Notes: generated by a model not told the origin, from the sequence alone. A DNA stretch of 64,000 nucleotides from Halobacteriovorax sp. HLS (GCF_004006665.1 NZ_QOCL01000009.1:248001-312000); one strand, 5' to 3'. Positions 44,031-53,582 are shown, numbered from the stretch's first letter. Numbers and translations: made by a program.

Positions 44031-45818
44031 ATGTTTAAAGTTATTTTGTTTACAGTTTTTCTTACCTCTTTATTGACGCCAAAGGCCTCTGCCGCACCCG
44101 ATGACACTCCTGATTGGTGGAATTGTCCAAATAGAACTAGTGGGGACTGGGAATTCGGTAGGGCCCCTGATGTTTGTGATTTAGATAGTTTTATAGACCT
44201 AGGCTACGTTGAAGACGAATTTGAGAACTTCATCTTCGATGAAGATGCTTCTAGAGAAACCGAAACACATCGCTATATGAATAAGGTGTATTCACTTATA
44301 AAAGACGTAGCTAATTATTATATCGAAAAAAGAAATCCTCAAGCGTCAGCTGAAGAAGTTGAAACCTTTCTTCGCGCCTCATTTACGATTGGTCATCAAG
44401 AAAGTTTTTGGACTCACTATAGAAGATCGGGAAATGGTGATACGCAGCTGATGAGAAGTGGTGGTGACTATGGTCATGGTCACGGATTATTCCAAGTTGA
44501 TGACCGTTGGCACTTTCCAGCGGTGTTAGATGGTAGGGCCGCAAATATTGTAATGAATATGGTCTACTCTTTAGAAGAGTACTTTCACGCTTGGCAAACT
44601 GCACCTTCAACAAATTGTGCCACTGAGAGCGATTATATCTCTAGAGCAAGATCAGCTTATAGTGCTTATAACGGAGGCCTTAAGAGAATTTGTCGTTGGA
44701 CAAATCCAAATGATCGCTGGGCCAGAAATGATAAAGGGTGGTGGAGTAAGTATCAAAGAGTTGAGTGGGAGTCTTATGTTTCAGATACAGATTCTTCTTC
44801 AGGAATAGATATCGACTGTATAGTTCAAGGTAATGAAGGATGTAGAACAGATGTTGGTGACGATCCTAGTCCAGTTAGTGGTAAAATTTATAAAAACTCA
44901 ACTCAGCAGTTCTGTGCTTTTATAAATAGTTCATTTGAATGTGTAGAATCATTAAGAGATACAAGTTGTCTTGCAATAAAGGGTGGAGAAGATTTTAGTC
45001 GTTTTAGAGGCAGGTTTTCTAAGATGCCTACTGACTTTGAATCAGACTATCAATTTAATGTTCTTGATAAACACGAGCTTTGTCATAGTGAAGTTTCAAG
45101 TCTTTTTAATGTTGGAGAGTCAATTACTCTTGGAAAGAATATTAATCTTCGACTGACTCCTGGGGGAGCGTGGAAGGTTACAATTCCAAGAAATTCTGTG
45201 GTTCAAGTCTTAGACTTTGTTCTAAGTGATATCTTTGATCAGAAAAGGTTCTATAAAGTTAAGTACAAAGATTTTGTAGGATTTATCTATGCTGGTAATA
45301 AGCAGGACTTTACAGATTGGAGTAACCGAACACAACAAAAATCTATTGATCGTCTGATCGCCATGCGTGGAGATAAAGTTAAAGTAGAAAAGGAAGGCGG
45401 TGTCGCTGTTTATAACTCTGATGGAGATATTATTAGAGAGCTACCTGCTGGAGAAATTCTTACGGTAAGTTCTATTTCGATTGCTGGTGATATGAATAAT
45501 ATTGCTTATCAAGTTGGAAGCGATGCTTTTGTGAATGCTGGATATTCTGGTGAATTGCTAAATGCCCCTGAGTTCTTTAGTGTTATAAAAGAAGTAAGAA
45601 CTCCTATTAGAACCCTTGCTCAGTTAAGAAAGTCTACATGGTGGAAGAGGCTTAGAGTTTGCCCTTCAAAGAAATGCTCTAAAAGTTCAAGTATAAAAGG
45701 TCCTCGCTTATCTAGGAAAAAGTTCTACGTTATTGATAGTAAGGATAATTGGAATTTGATTGAGCAAAGTTCGAAAAAAGGTTGGATTGAATCTAAGTAT
45801 GTGAGGGTAGTAAAATGA
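44031..45818 (+). CDS. Secreted lysozyme-fold (GH23-like) enzyme with SH3-like repeats (enzyme B)
   Basis: 595 residues, signal peptide 1-21. Catalytic-domain motifs: E124 in TIGHQESFW, HGHGLFQ (149-155) before DDRWH, and AYNGG (212-216). Residues 255-345 are a cysteine-containing linker. The last 240 residues contain three SH3-like segments (about 360-425, 445-515 and 535-595; for example NINLRLTPGG and KKGWIESKYVRVV), which normally bind peptidoglycan. ATG has AGGAAC upstream. The stop overlaps the next gene's ATG (ATGA). It is the divergent homologue of the gene at 42771. Likely peptidoglycan cleavage during cell division, prey entry or prey exit. Confidence 0.82.
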   Translation: MFKVILFTVFLTSLLTPKASAAPDDTPDWWNCPNRTSGDWEFGRAPDVCDLDSFIDLGYVEDEFENFIFDEDASRETETHRYMNKVYSLIKDVANYYIEKRNPQASAEEVETFLRASFTIGHQESFWTHYRRSGNGDTQLMRSGGDYGHGHGLFQVDDRWHFPAVLDGRAANIVMNMVYSLEEYFHAWQTAPSTNCATESDYISRARSAYSAYNGGLKRICRWTNPNDRWARNDKGWWSKYQRVEWESYVSDTDSSSGIDIDCIVQGNEGCRTDVGDDPSPVSGKIYKNSTQQFCAFINSSFECVESLRDTSCLAIKGGEDFSRFRGRFSKMPTDFESDYQFNVLDKHELCHSEVSSLFNVGESITLGKNINLRLTPGGAWKVTIPRNSVVQVLDFVLSDIFDQKRFYKVKYKDFVGFIYAGNKQDFTDWSNRTQQKSIDRLIAMRGDKVKVEKEGGVAVYNSDGDIIRELPAGEILTVSSISIAGDMNNIAYQVGSDAFVNAGYSGELLNAPEFFSVIKEVRTPIRTLAQLRKSTWWKRLRVCPSKKCSKSSSIKGPRLSRKKFYVIDSKDNWNLIEQSSKKGWIESKYVRVVK

Positions 45819-46516
45819 AGAAATTAATTGTTCTCTCATTCATCCTCACAGGAGTATTACTTAGCTATTATAATAAAGATGCCTTAAAGCTTGCTACCAA
45901 ACTTAAAAGTAGAAGTATTGCTTCAAATCATTCTATCGATCCGAAATTTGAAGACCTTCTAAGTAAAAAGTCTAGAACAATAGATCACCTTAGGAGTTGT
46001 TTTGAAAGTCGAAGTTGTGGTTTTTCAAAAACAGACTCTAGGGCCTATGACCTAAATTTGGCACAAGCAATTAAAAGAGAGCTGAATCATTTATATGAAT
46101 TTGTTTTAGAAAATGAAATAGAGGATGATCGAATTTCTTCTTTAGCGAGAGGCTATTTGAAAATATCTGATGGGCACGTAAAGGAAGCTGCTTTAATGCT
46201 TTTGAGTACGCAGAAGCCGAGTTCAGAAAATTTAGAGTCTATTTTGGAACAAACAATTTCCTATCACTCTGCCCCTCTTGTTGAGCTAGCAATGATTGAA
46301 TTGTCGAAATATAAGACATCTGAGTGGCAAGAAAGAATTGATAATAACTTTATTGAAAACTTAAAAACTGGAAGTGTTATTGTTAGGCAGGTTTTAGCAA
46401 AGAATATAGCAACTTTTTTAAATGAAGAGAATCGCTTAAAGTACAAGTCTTTTATTAAAAATTATACAAGTGACTCAAAGGTTAGGAAGTTTATATTGGC
46501 CTCTCTTGAAGATTGA
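45815..46516 (+). CDS. Membrane-anchored helical protein with Cx5C motif (partner B')
   Basis: 233 residues. An N-terminal hydrophobic helix (3-19), then helical repeats resembling HEAT/ARM repeats. A Cx5C motif at C62-C68 (LRSCFESRSCGF) is followed by a DSRAYDLNLAQAI segment that parallels the stretch after the Cx5C of the protein at 41823. Translation is coupled to the lysozyme-like gene by a 4-base ATGA overlap. It probably stays anchored with a periplasmic body. Whether it binds, restrains or protects against the enzyme is unknown. Confidence 0.72.
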   Translation: MKKLIVLSFILTGVLLSYYNKDALKLATKLKSRSIASNHSIDPKFEDLLSKKSRTIDHLRSCFESRSCGFSKTDSRAYDLNLAQAIKRELNHLYEFVLENEIEDDRISSLARGYLKISDGHVKEAALMLLSTQKPSSENLESILEQTISYHSAPLVELAMIELSKYKTSEWQERIDNNFIENLKTGSVIVRQVLAKNIATFLNEENRLKYKSFIKNYTSDSKVRKFILASLED

Positions 46517-46522
46517 GAGGCC
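46498..46522. terminator. Hairpin at the convergent gene ends, possible terminator
   Basis: GGCCTCTC (46498-46505) and GAGAGGCC (46515-46522) form an 8-base GC-rich stem spanning the stop codon of the gene at 45815. It is followed only by an A/T-rich tail without a clean T-run on either strand. Confidence 0.45.
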
Positions 46523-46530
46523 TAGAAAAA

Positions 46531-47418
46531 TTATTTTAAAATACAAGATTTATTAGCGTAAGAAAACTCTTTAATTTCATTAAGTGGAACAATAGAGATT
46601 CCATTTTTCTTAGCATCTCTTATAAAAATCTCTGATGCTTCAATACTTCTTTCATGAATATCATGCATTAACGCTACTCCACCACCAAATGGGTATTTAA
46701 TTTTATACTTCACCATTTTATACTTAGTGTTCCCAAATATTGTTCTCTTTACCTTGTGCTTATATGCCGTTCCACCTTTTACATGGGCCATTATATTATC
46801 AGAGATTTGTTGTGCCGTAATGGTTGGAACCCAGTCTGATGTATCAATATCCCAAAAGGCAAAATTGATACAGTTCTCACCATATAATTCATTTGAAACT
46901 TCTTTCATGGTATTAAAGTGATGGTAGAACTTATTAGAACCATACGCTCCGTATGGAAATCTATAGTAACTAGAGATTTGAGAAGAACCATACTTTGCTT
47001 TTAATTGCTCTAAAAGAAGAACAGATTTATATAGTTCTTCTTTGAACTCACTTTCTTCTTCGTGATTATTGTTTTCATGATCATGATCGTGACTTGCTAA
47101 GATATGTCCTTCATCCAAAATTCTTTCAATAATTGGCAAAGTCTTGTCAGTTATATTTTGTGTTAATACAAAGAAGGTCGCTTTTACATTTTCGCTTTTG
47201 AGAAGATCTAGCAATTTTGGAGTTCTTGTTTCGTGAGGACCATCATCATAAGTGAGGGCAACTTTATTAGAGCCTTTAAGTGACTTTGTTCTATATTGAT
47301 CAAAACCCACGTCAACATTTGGTCTATAAACTTGTTGCTCATTTGGAAATTGCTTTAAATTTACTGAGTGTACTTGTGCACTCAAAAGAATTGTACACAA
47401 TGTGATAAGTGGTTTCAT
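46531..47418 (-). CDS. Secreted polysaccharide deacetylase (NodB/CE4)
   Basis: 295 residues with signal peptide 1-18. CE4 motifs: TYDDGPHE (56-63; D58 and D59), HxxxH metal pair in ASHDHDHENN (H110, H114), the RFPYGAYG motif, DIDTSDW, and ALMHDIH. Peptidoglycan or chitin deacetylase is the likely activity. Bdellovibrio uses similar secreted deacetylases to mark prey wall, and a lysozyme there prefers deacetylated wall; the two lysozyme-fold enzymes lie immediately next to it in this window. Convergent with the gene at 45815. Confidence 0.93.
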   Translation of the reverse strand: MKPLITLCTILLSAQVHSVNLKQFPNEQQVYRPNVDVGFDQYRTKSLKGSNKVALTYDDGPHETRTPKLLDLLKSENVKATFFVLTQNITDKTLPIIERILDEGHILASHDHDHENNNHEEESEFKEELYKSVLLLEQLKAKYGSSQISSYYRFPYGAYGSNKFYHHFNTMKEVSNELYGENCINFAFWDIDTSDWVPTITAQQISDNIMAHVKGGTAYKHKVKRTIFGNTKYKMVKYKIKYPFGGGVALMHDIHERSIEASEIFIRDAKKNGISIVPLNEIKEFSYANKSCILK

Positions 47419-47496
47419 TTACTTTCTCCTAAATTAATTACCTCTTAGATAACCCTAGAGGAAGAAAGTTTCAACGCAGTGTGTAAAAAAGAGTAT

Positions 47497-48228
47497 CTAT
47501 AGAATAAGTGGGATCTTTCTATCTACTTTGATCTCTAACTCATTTAAACTACATTGATATACGAGAATTTCTACGTCATTTTCAAAGGCCTCTTTCAATA
47601 GTTTCGCATAAGTAGGGTCAATTTTATCTGCCGGAGAAAATCTATTTACATCTTCTCTTTGAACAATATAGAGCATGCATGCTCTAATCGAATCAGTCTT
47701 AAGCTTGGTTAACTCTTTGAGGTGTTTCTGGCCTCTCTCGCTTACGCTATCTGGAAATAGTGCCAATTCATCATCTCCTAATAGGGTCACATTCTTAACT
47801 TCTACATAGCATTGCTTAGATGGAGACTTCTTATCTCCACTATATAACCAGATATCTAGTCGGCTATCGCCAATCTTCTTTTCAGGTTTGATAATCTCAA
47901 AATCTTGAAGCTCAGAGATGACTGAGTTTTCAATTGCTTCAATGGCCAGTTTATTTGGTAGAGAGGTATTAACACCAATCCAGCTCTTTCCATTATGAGT
48001 CATTTCTAAGGAATACTTCAGCTTTCTTTTGGGATTATCATGATAACTTAGTAAAACAGGCCAGTTTAGATCCCAACAAGTTTTCATACTCCCTGTATTA
48101 GCAGTATGTGCCACAATAATATCGCCTTTTTTGTTAAGTGGAGTATCTTCGAGCAGTTCAATATCTGCTAAAAATCTCTTATATCTCTTAAGTATTCTTC
48201 CATTTATTAAGGGTGTATTAAACTTCAT
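47497..48228 (-). CDS. sfsA: SfsA family DNA-binding/nuclease-fold protein
   Basis: 243 residues. Conserved stretches: INGRILKRYKRFLADIEL, AHTANTGSMKTCWD, IGVNTSLPNKLA, the core RLDIWLY and YVEVKNVTLL, and the metal-ligand motif DSVSERGQKHLKEL. Those acidic and lysine residues (D..D and EVK) form the restriction-endonuclease-like core. E. coli SfsA stimulates maltose fermentation gene expression, but its true activity is not established. It stands alone. Confidence 0.95.
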   Translation of the reverse strand: MKFNTPLINGRILKRYKRFLADIELLEDTPLNKKGDIIVAHTANTGSMKTCWDLNWPVLLSYHDNPKRKLKYSLEMTHNGKSWIGVNTSLPNKLAIEAIENSVISELQDFEIIKPEKKIGDSRLDIWLYSGDKKSPSKQCYVEVKNVTLLGDDELALFPDSVSERGQKHLKELTKLKTDSIRACMLYIVQREDVNRFSPADKIDPTYAKLLKEAFENDVEILVYQCSLNELEIKVDRKIPLIL

Positions 48229-48351
48229 AGTGATTTCCGATTCTTATAGTCGGTTTAATATTAACTTTATTATTAAAACTTTACCACTCAAGTCATTGAA
48301 TTTTTTTAACTTATTTCCGGTTTTGGGGTAAAATACTTTAGCAAGGAGAGT

Positions 48352-49722
48352 GTGAGAAATATGAGTCAAGCTTTAATCATTTCTGATAATGAAGTCTTAA
48401 ACGACCTTTATTCTGTGAACTTAGAAGTTTACACGGGCACCAATGTGACCGTTAAAAGAAATTGTGATGAGGCGATTAAGCTTCTCGAGCTTAACCCAAA
48501 TTTTGACGTCATTATCTCCCTTTGTATGTTAAGTGATATAGATAGTGGATCTATTATTTATCAACATTTAGTTGAAAATGATATCGATAGTCCTCTGATC
48601 GTAGTAGGAAAAAAGAGTGATGTTCCAAAAGACGTTCCTCAAGTGGTAGGCTGCTACGATATAAAAAACCTTATTCGAAACGTTGCCAAAGTTTTGGAAA
48701 TATCGGCCAAGGATATGGTTGATAAGGCCGTTCCTGATTACTATCCGGTTCCAATAAAGCTTTTCTATAATGTTCAAAAAGTTCCTTGTGATATCTTTTT
48801 AAAGTTAAAGAAGTCTATGACAGATATTGAATACCCTAAGATTTTTTCAAAAGGAGATTCTCCTTCAGTAGGGATAAAAAAGTATCTAGATGAAGGTGTC
48901 CATTTTCTCTATGTTGATTCAACTATGAGACTTGAAATTATAAATCTAGCGAGTGCTTGCATTTTAACTGAACTAAATGCACTTGGTGATCCTGGTGTTA
49001 CTGATGAAAAGAAAATAGAGGTCATTGAACAGGGGATAGAGATCGTTGCAGATAAACTCTTTACTGAAAATGAGGTAAATGAAGAAATTATTGAGCTTTC
49101 TAAAAGCTGTATGAGTTCAGTTAAAGATGTTGTTGAGAATAACCCTAAGCTTAAAAATATTTTAAAGCTCTTAACTGCAAATCGCGCGAGCTACTTATAC
49201 TCTCATTCAATAATTGCAACATATGTTGCTACACATATTGTAAAAACAATTTCCTGGGGAGGAGAAAGTCATATCGATAAGATTAACTTTGTCTTCTTCT
49301 TTCATGATCTCTATTTAGCGCCGATTTATAGCAAGTATCCAGAACTAAAATACGAAGAAGAAGCTTTGTTTAATTCAAAGCTTGAAGATAGTGAAAAGGA
49401 AGTCATTTTAAATCATGCGAAGTTAGCGGCGGATGCACTTGCAAATTATCCTCGACTTCCTCTTGGTGCAGACCAGATTATTTTACAACACCATGGTATG
49501 ACCAGTGGACAAGGTTTTGCTGTTAACTTTAAAGATGATATATCACCTCTAGCTAAAGTTATGATCATAGCTGAAGGCTTTACAGAAGAGTTATTAAGAA
49601 CCTTAGAAGATACAACTGCAGAGAAGCTTACGAAGCCTGAAATTATTAAGGCCCTTCACATTAAATTCCCAAGACACACTTATAAAAAGATTATTGAAAC
49701 TTTAAATGAGCTTAAATTTTAA
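48352..49722 (+). CDS. REC-like/HD protein, paralogue 1 (keeps HD, lacks GYP)
   Basis: 456 residues (or 453 from ATG 48361; AAGGAG lies 3 bases before GTG 48352 and 12 before the ATG). An N-terminal receiver-like fold (about 5-115) lacks the phosphoacceptor: DVIISLCML has Ser where Asp is expected. A linker with YYPVPIKLFYNVQKVPCDI is shared with the convergent paralogue at 49712. The C-terminal HD domain (about 245-455) keeps FFFHDLYLAP, but HHGMTSGQGF stands where HD-GYP phosphodiesterases have HHExxDGxGYP. The c-di-GMP-degrading role is therefore doubtful. Its 3' end overlaps its paralogue by 11 bases. Confidence 0.8.
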   Translation: MRNMSQALIISDNEVLNDLYSVNLEVYTGTNVTVKRNCDEAIKLLELNPNFDVIISLCMLSDIDSGSIIYQHLVENDIDSPLIVVGKKSDVPKDVPQVVGCYDIKNLIRNVAKVLEISAKDMVDKAVPDYYPVPIKLFYNVQKVPCDIFLKLKKSMTDIEYPKIFSKGDSPSVGIKKYLDEGVHFLYVDSTMRLEIINLASACILTELNALGDPGVTDEKKIEVIEQGIEIVADKLFTENEVNEEIIELSKSCMSSVKDVVENNPKLKNILKLLTANRASYLYSHSIIATYVATHIVKTISWGGESHIDKINFVFFFHDLYLAPIYSKYPELKYEEEALFNSKLEDSEKEVILNHAKLAADALANYPRLPLGADQIILQHHGMTSGQGFAVNFKDDISPLAKVMIIAEGFTEELLRTLEDTTAEKLTKPEIIKALHIKFPRHTYKKIIETLNELKF

Positions 49723-51076
49723 TAGCTTTCTCTAATGCTGAAAACGGGTCTTTAAAATTCCCTACATTATAATCTAGTTTCAAATCCTCTAGGATCTTTA
49801 TTTGATCTGAGCTGGTTTTATTAGATAGAGCATACTTTGCAACAAATGCTGTCGCAAGAATGAAAGCACATGAGTGAGCTGAGAGCTTATTTACTGTTAC
49901 ACCAAAAGGAAACCCTGAGCCATTAGGTCTTTCATGATGTTGAGCAATTACGAAATCAACCTCCGAGTATCCTTGAAATTGTCTGGCAATTTCAGCTGCT
50001 CTAATAGGGTGAGTTAGGTACTCATCCTGTTCGTCTTTGGTAAACATTTGTAAATTAGGATCATTAGCACTTGTAATTTTTATTAAATCCTCATTTCCAA
50101 GAGTAGAGTCTTGAAGTAGAGAAGCTAGTCCAAGCTTTTTTCTAGAGAGATCAGATTTCCATCCTAGATTATGTAAAATAGCTTCACTCAAGTAAGAAGT
50201 AAGGATCGCTTGTTCCGCAAAGTCACCATTTTTAAAAGGAATTTCTGCAAGTAAAGATGATACTGACTCTCTCTTTCTAATGACTTTATCAGTTGTATCA
50301 ATGATTAGTGAGCAAAGAGCTTGAATATCATCACTAACACCAATCGCTCTTATATATTGCTGTACTATAAGTGTTCCTCTTATCTGATTTGCAATATACT
50401 TTTGAGAAGTAAGACCTTTTTGCATTAAGTTGGTGGTTACTTTTTCGATTCCATCTTCAAGCATTTTTATAAAATCATTCTTACCGAGATAGAGGCTTTT
50501 TATATTTTTACGAGCATATGTTTGTATTTTAGCGTGCGTGTAAGGAGTATTTCGTTTAATAATTTTTATAAACTTTGTACTAGTTAATTCTAAGTAGACA
50601 TCATAGGGAACGATTTTAAACATATAGAAGTTTCGAATCCGCATCGGAAGTAGTTCATCTCTATCGATCTCTTCAATGGATTCTTCAAATTCTTCTTTCT
50701 TCGCCCACTCAAGAGATGCTGTGATAACTTCTTTAAAGTTTACTGCTTCGTATGGAGTTGTAATAATACCGTTGATTGGATGATTATTGTATAGATCATT
50801 ATCAACTCTATCTTTTATATGAACGGCCGAACCCATAAAAATAATAGGTCTCTCACCAACTGTTTCAATGATTTGGTGACCAACTTTTGTAGGATCGTTC
50901 TCTTTTATTGAAGCTTCAATCATGACAATTGCAAAGGGACCCTCGTACGATAATTTCTCCAGGGCATCACTTGCATTTATGGAGCAAATTAATTCTACTT
51001 TTGGGAAGTTTGCAGTAAAAAGTTTACTGAGATTTGTCCACTCTTCCTTATTGTCACAAATAAATAGTGCTTTCAT
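49712..51076 (-). CDS. REC-like/HD-GYP-like protein, paralogue 2 (lacks HD, keeps GSGFP)
   Basis: 454 residues, homologous to the convergent gene at 48352 along the linker (LPMRIRNFYMFKIVPYDVYLEL) and HD region. The receiver-like domain has Glu (VMIEASI) at the phosphoacceptor position, which could mimic a permanently phosphorylated state. In the HD domain the HD pair reads QD (LLQDSTLG), but the later HHERPNGSGFP keeps most of the HD-GYP signature. It is probably catalytically dead or altered, acting as a c-di-GMP or protein-binding effector (inference). Confidence 0.8.
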   Translation of the reverse strand: MKALFICDNKEEWTNLSKLFTANFPKVELICSINASDALEKLSYEGPFAIVMIEASIKENDPTKVGHQIIETVGERPIIFMGSAVHIKDRVDNDLYNNHPINGIITTPYEAVNFKEVITASLEWAKKEEFEESIEEIDRDELLPMRIRNFYMFKIVPYDVYLELTSTKFIKIIKRNTPYTHAKIQTYARKNIKSLYLGKNDFIKMLEDGIEKVTTNLMQKGLTSQKYIANQIRGTLIVQQYIRAIGVSDDIQALCSLIIDTTDKVIRKRESVSSLLAEIPFKNGDFAEQAILTSYLSEAILHNLGWKSDLSRKKLGLASLLQDSTLGNEDLIKITSANDPNLQMFTKDEQDEYLTHPIRAAEIARQFQGYSEVDFVIAQHHERPNGSGFPFGVTVNKLSAHSCAFILATAFVAKYALSNKTSSDQIKILEDLKLDYNVGNFKDPFSALEKAIKI

Positions 51077-51191
51077 CTTTCTTGCTAGGCCTTTGTCAGA
51101 AAATACTTATTACTCTATAATACATCTATCAAGACTTAGGATAAAGTATTGAAATAAGTTACATTTTTTACCGCTTGTAGGATTTAACATT

Positions 51192-52106
51192 GTGAAAAGC
51201 ACCGATTTAGATTTGTTCTATAGTGAAATTGAACAGAACTTCAAAAAAATAGCCCAAAGTAAGCTGGCGCAGCGTCTCTATCATGGAAGAGGTGGGACAT
51301 ATGAAGAGTTAAACTTTTTTAATATAGACTTTTACTCTAGTGCTGTCTTTATAACACTCTTTAAAGATTTACCATTTGATTCAATCTTGGGGAAACTTAG
51401 AAGTATCTTTGGACAAAATTTCTCTGTTATTTTGCAAAGACGATATCTTAAACCTGTACAAGTTGAGCAATATGGAACTGAAATATCTTCTCCATTTCTA
51501 TGTGAAGAAATGGGGCTTAAGTTCTATGTCAATCTACTAGAAAATCAAAATCCTGGTTTGTTTCTTGATATGAAAGAAGGAAAGAAGTGGCTTCGTGATA
51601 ATAGTAGAGAAAAGTCTATTTTAAATTTATTTAGTTATACATGTTCTGTTTCAGTTTTTGCTCTTGCAGGTGGGGCAAGCAAGGTTTTGAATATTGATCA
51701 AAAGAAATCTTTTCTAAATATTGGTCGCGAGAACCATAGACAGAATAATTTCAATTCTAGAGCGGAGTTTAGAAATTGGGATGTAAAAAAATCTATGAAC
51801 CAAATTGCTAAACAAGGTCCCTTTGATATTATCTTTTGTGATCCTCCGACTAATCAAGCAAAGAGCTTCTTTTATAAGAATGATTACTCCAAGATTATTG
51901 AAAAATCTTCGAAGGTATTAAGTGTAGGAGGTTACTTTGTGGCCTGTCTCAATACACCTTTTGAAACGAGTGAATATTTACAGAAGCTTTTCTTAGCAGA
52001 TTCAAATGAGTGGGAATATGTGAAAACTCTATTCTCAAGTGATGACTTTCGTGAAATTGATAAAGAAAATGGTGTAAAGATTGTCATATATCGACTCATT
52101 TCTTAG
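51192..52106 (+). CDS. RlmI/RlmK-like class I SAM-dependent methyltransferase
   Basis: 304 residues. The SAM-binding motif I region is NLFSYTCSVSVFALAGG with GASKVLNID, and motif IV is FCDPPTN, the pattern of the RlmI/RlmK cytosine-C5/guanine methyltransferase group (NLFAYTG.FS; DPPS). It lacks a full N-terminal PUA domain; residues 1-100 are a shortened, divergent RNA-binding part. The start is GTG. The substrate is probably 23S rRNA, but this is not shown. Confidence 0.85.
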   Translation: MKSTDLDLFYSEIEQNFKKIAQSKLAQRLYHGRGGTYEELNFFNIDFYSSAVFITLFKDLPFDSILGKLRSIFGQNFSVILQRRYLKPVQVEQYGTEISSPFLCEEMGLKFYVNLLENQNPGLFLDMKEGKKWLRDNSREKSILNLFSYTCSVSVFALAGGASKVLNIDQKKSFLNIGRENHRQNNFNSRAEFRNWDVKKSMNQIAKQGPFDIIFCDPPTNQAKSFFYKNDYSKIIEKSSKVLSVGGYFVACLNTPFETSEYLQKLFLADSNEWEYVKTLFSSDDFREIDKENGVKIVIYRLIS

Positions 52107-52261
52107 GCATATTCTTAGTAAACTAAAGAAAAATTAGTAATTCACCTTTAGACATATAATAATTGAAAATGTATAAATTACTTATACTTAGGTGATTTCT
52201 ATTAAAGTTAATATAAATTATCAAGTTACAATATTGTTCTATATTTTAGGACAGGGATAGG

Positions 52262-53515
52262 ATGGATTTACTAAGCAAAATAAATATCATTGCGAAGACG
52301 TTGTTCAATACGACCGACCCGAATATCGCTCTTGAAAGAAGCTTGGCTTCGCTTGGAGAGTTATTGCAAGTCGATAATATTTGGCTTGTCAAAAATGTTC
52401 TAGATGAAGCTGGTAGCCAGATTCAATTAGAGCCTTATAGTGAATGGTACCTAAATGAAGAAATTGGCCGTATTAATTTCGACTTGCTGGCCGGTTTTAC
52501 TTATGAAGAAATCTACGATTACTATTCGATAGTTATTTCTAGAGGTGAACCACTCTTTGGAAACTCATCAAACTTTACCTTTAAATCTAAAAAAATTGGA
52601 AAGTACTATAAAGATATGGGGATGAAGAGCTTTATAGTCGTTCCCATTTTCTATGACTCCTTTCACTGGGGAAATCTTGTTTTACTAGATTTCAATGTTG
52701 AGAGGCAATGGGATTCTCTGGCGCAGGCCATGACACTCATTTCTTCAATTTTTGGGGCCCATATTAGAAATATGGAATTTAGAGATTCTATTAATGAAGA
52801 GTATGTTTCTGATCATGGAAAGAAAATGGCAACTCTTGGTGAGATGGCCGCAGGCATTGTTCACGAAATAAATAATCCACTCTTTATAATTAACGGTTTT
52901 GCGACAAAGATAAATAATCTTATTGAGCGTGATCAGTTAGATAAGTATCAATTGATGAATATTTCCGAGATGATTCAAAAGAATTGCAAGAGAGTTACAA
53001 GTATTATCTCTGGTCTTCGAATGATTTCTAGAAAGACTAAGCTTGATGAATTAGAAGTAAAAAGTTTGAAAGATATCATTGAATCCACAATAGATATATC
53101 TCGTGAAAGAATTAGGCTTGCTGATATCGATTTAAAAATTAATTTTCCTGATGGAGATGACTTTCCAGTAGAGTGTCATCCTGAGCAATTATCACAAGTA
53201 TTGGTAAATCTCTTTAATAACTCCTATGATTCAATATGCGAAAATGATGGAAGTAAATGGATTGACTTAAGTTTAAAGGATTTGGGGGATAGATTTCTTT
53301 TCTCTGTGACTGATTCTGGAAGCTCAATACCAAATGAAATTGCTCAGAAAATTATGCAGCCTTTCTTCACGACAAAAGAGTCTGGAAAAGGAACAGGCTT
53401 AGGTCTTAGTATTTCCAAAGAAATTGTTAGTAAACATGGTGGAAATTTTTATCTTGACCAAAGTTGTTCAAACGTTAAGTTTATTATCGAATTACCAAAG
53501 CTAGAGTACGAATAA
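52262..53515 (+). CDS. Soluble GAF-domain sensor histidine kinase, orphan
   Basis: 417 residues with no membrane helix. A GAF-like domain (about 15-170; SFIVVPIFYDSFHWGNLVLLD) is followed by the kinase core: H-box AAGIVHEINNPLFI with H201, an N-box LVNLFNNSYDSI, G1 DSGSSIP, G2 GKGTGLGLSISKEIV. The EINNPL H-box is shared with the kinase at 20290. No receiver or response regulator is adjacent. Start ATG with GGGATAGG upstream. Confidence 0.92.
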   Translation: MDLLSKINIIAKTLFNTTDPNIALERSLASLGELLQVDNIWLVKNVLDEAGSQIQLEPYSEWYLNEEIGRINFDLLAGFTYEEIYDYYSIVISRGEPLFGNSSNFTFKSKKIGKYYKDMGMKSFIVVPIFYDSFHWGNLVLLDFNVERQWDSLAQAMTLISSIFGAHIRNMEFRDSINEEYVSDHGKKMATLGEMAAGIVHEINNPLFIINGFATKINNLIERDQLDKYQLMNISEMIQKNCKRVTSIISGLRMISRKTKLDELEVKSLKDIIESTIDISRERIRLADIDLKINFPDGDDFPVECHPEQLSQVLVNLFNNSYDSICENDGSKWIDLSLKDLGDRFLFSVTDSGSSIPNEIAQKIMQPFFTTKESGKGTGLGLSISKEIVSKHGGNFYLDQSCSNVKFIIELPKLEYE

Positions 53516-53582
53516 GCCTCAAGATTTATTTAGTTTATATTTTTCAGTGTCATGATAAAATCTTATCTATCAAGGATTTTAA

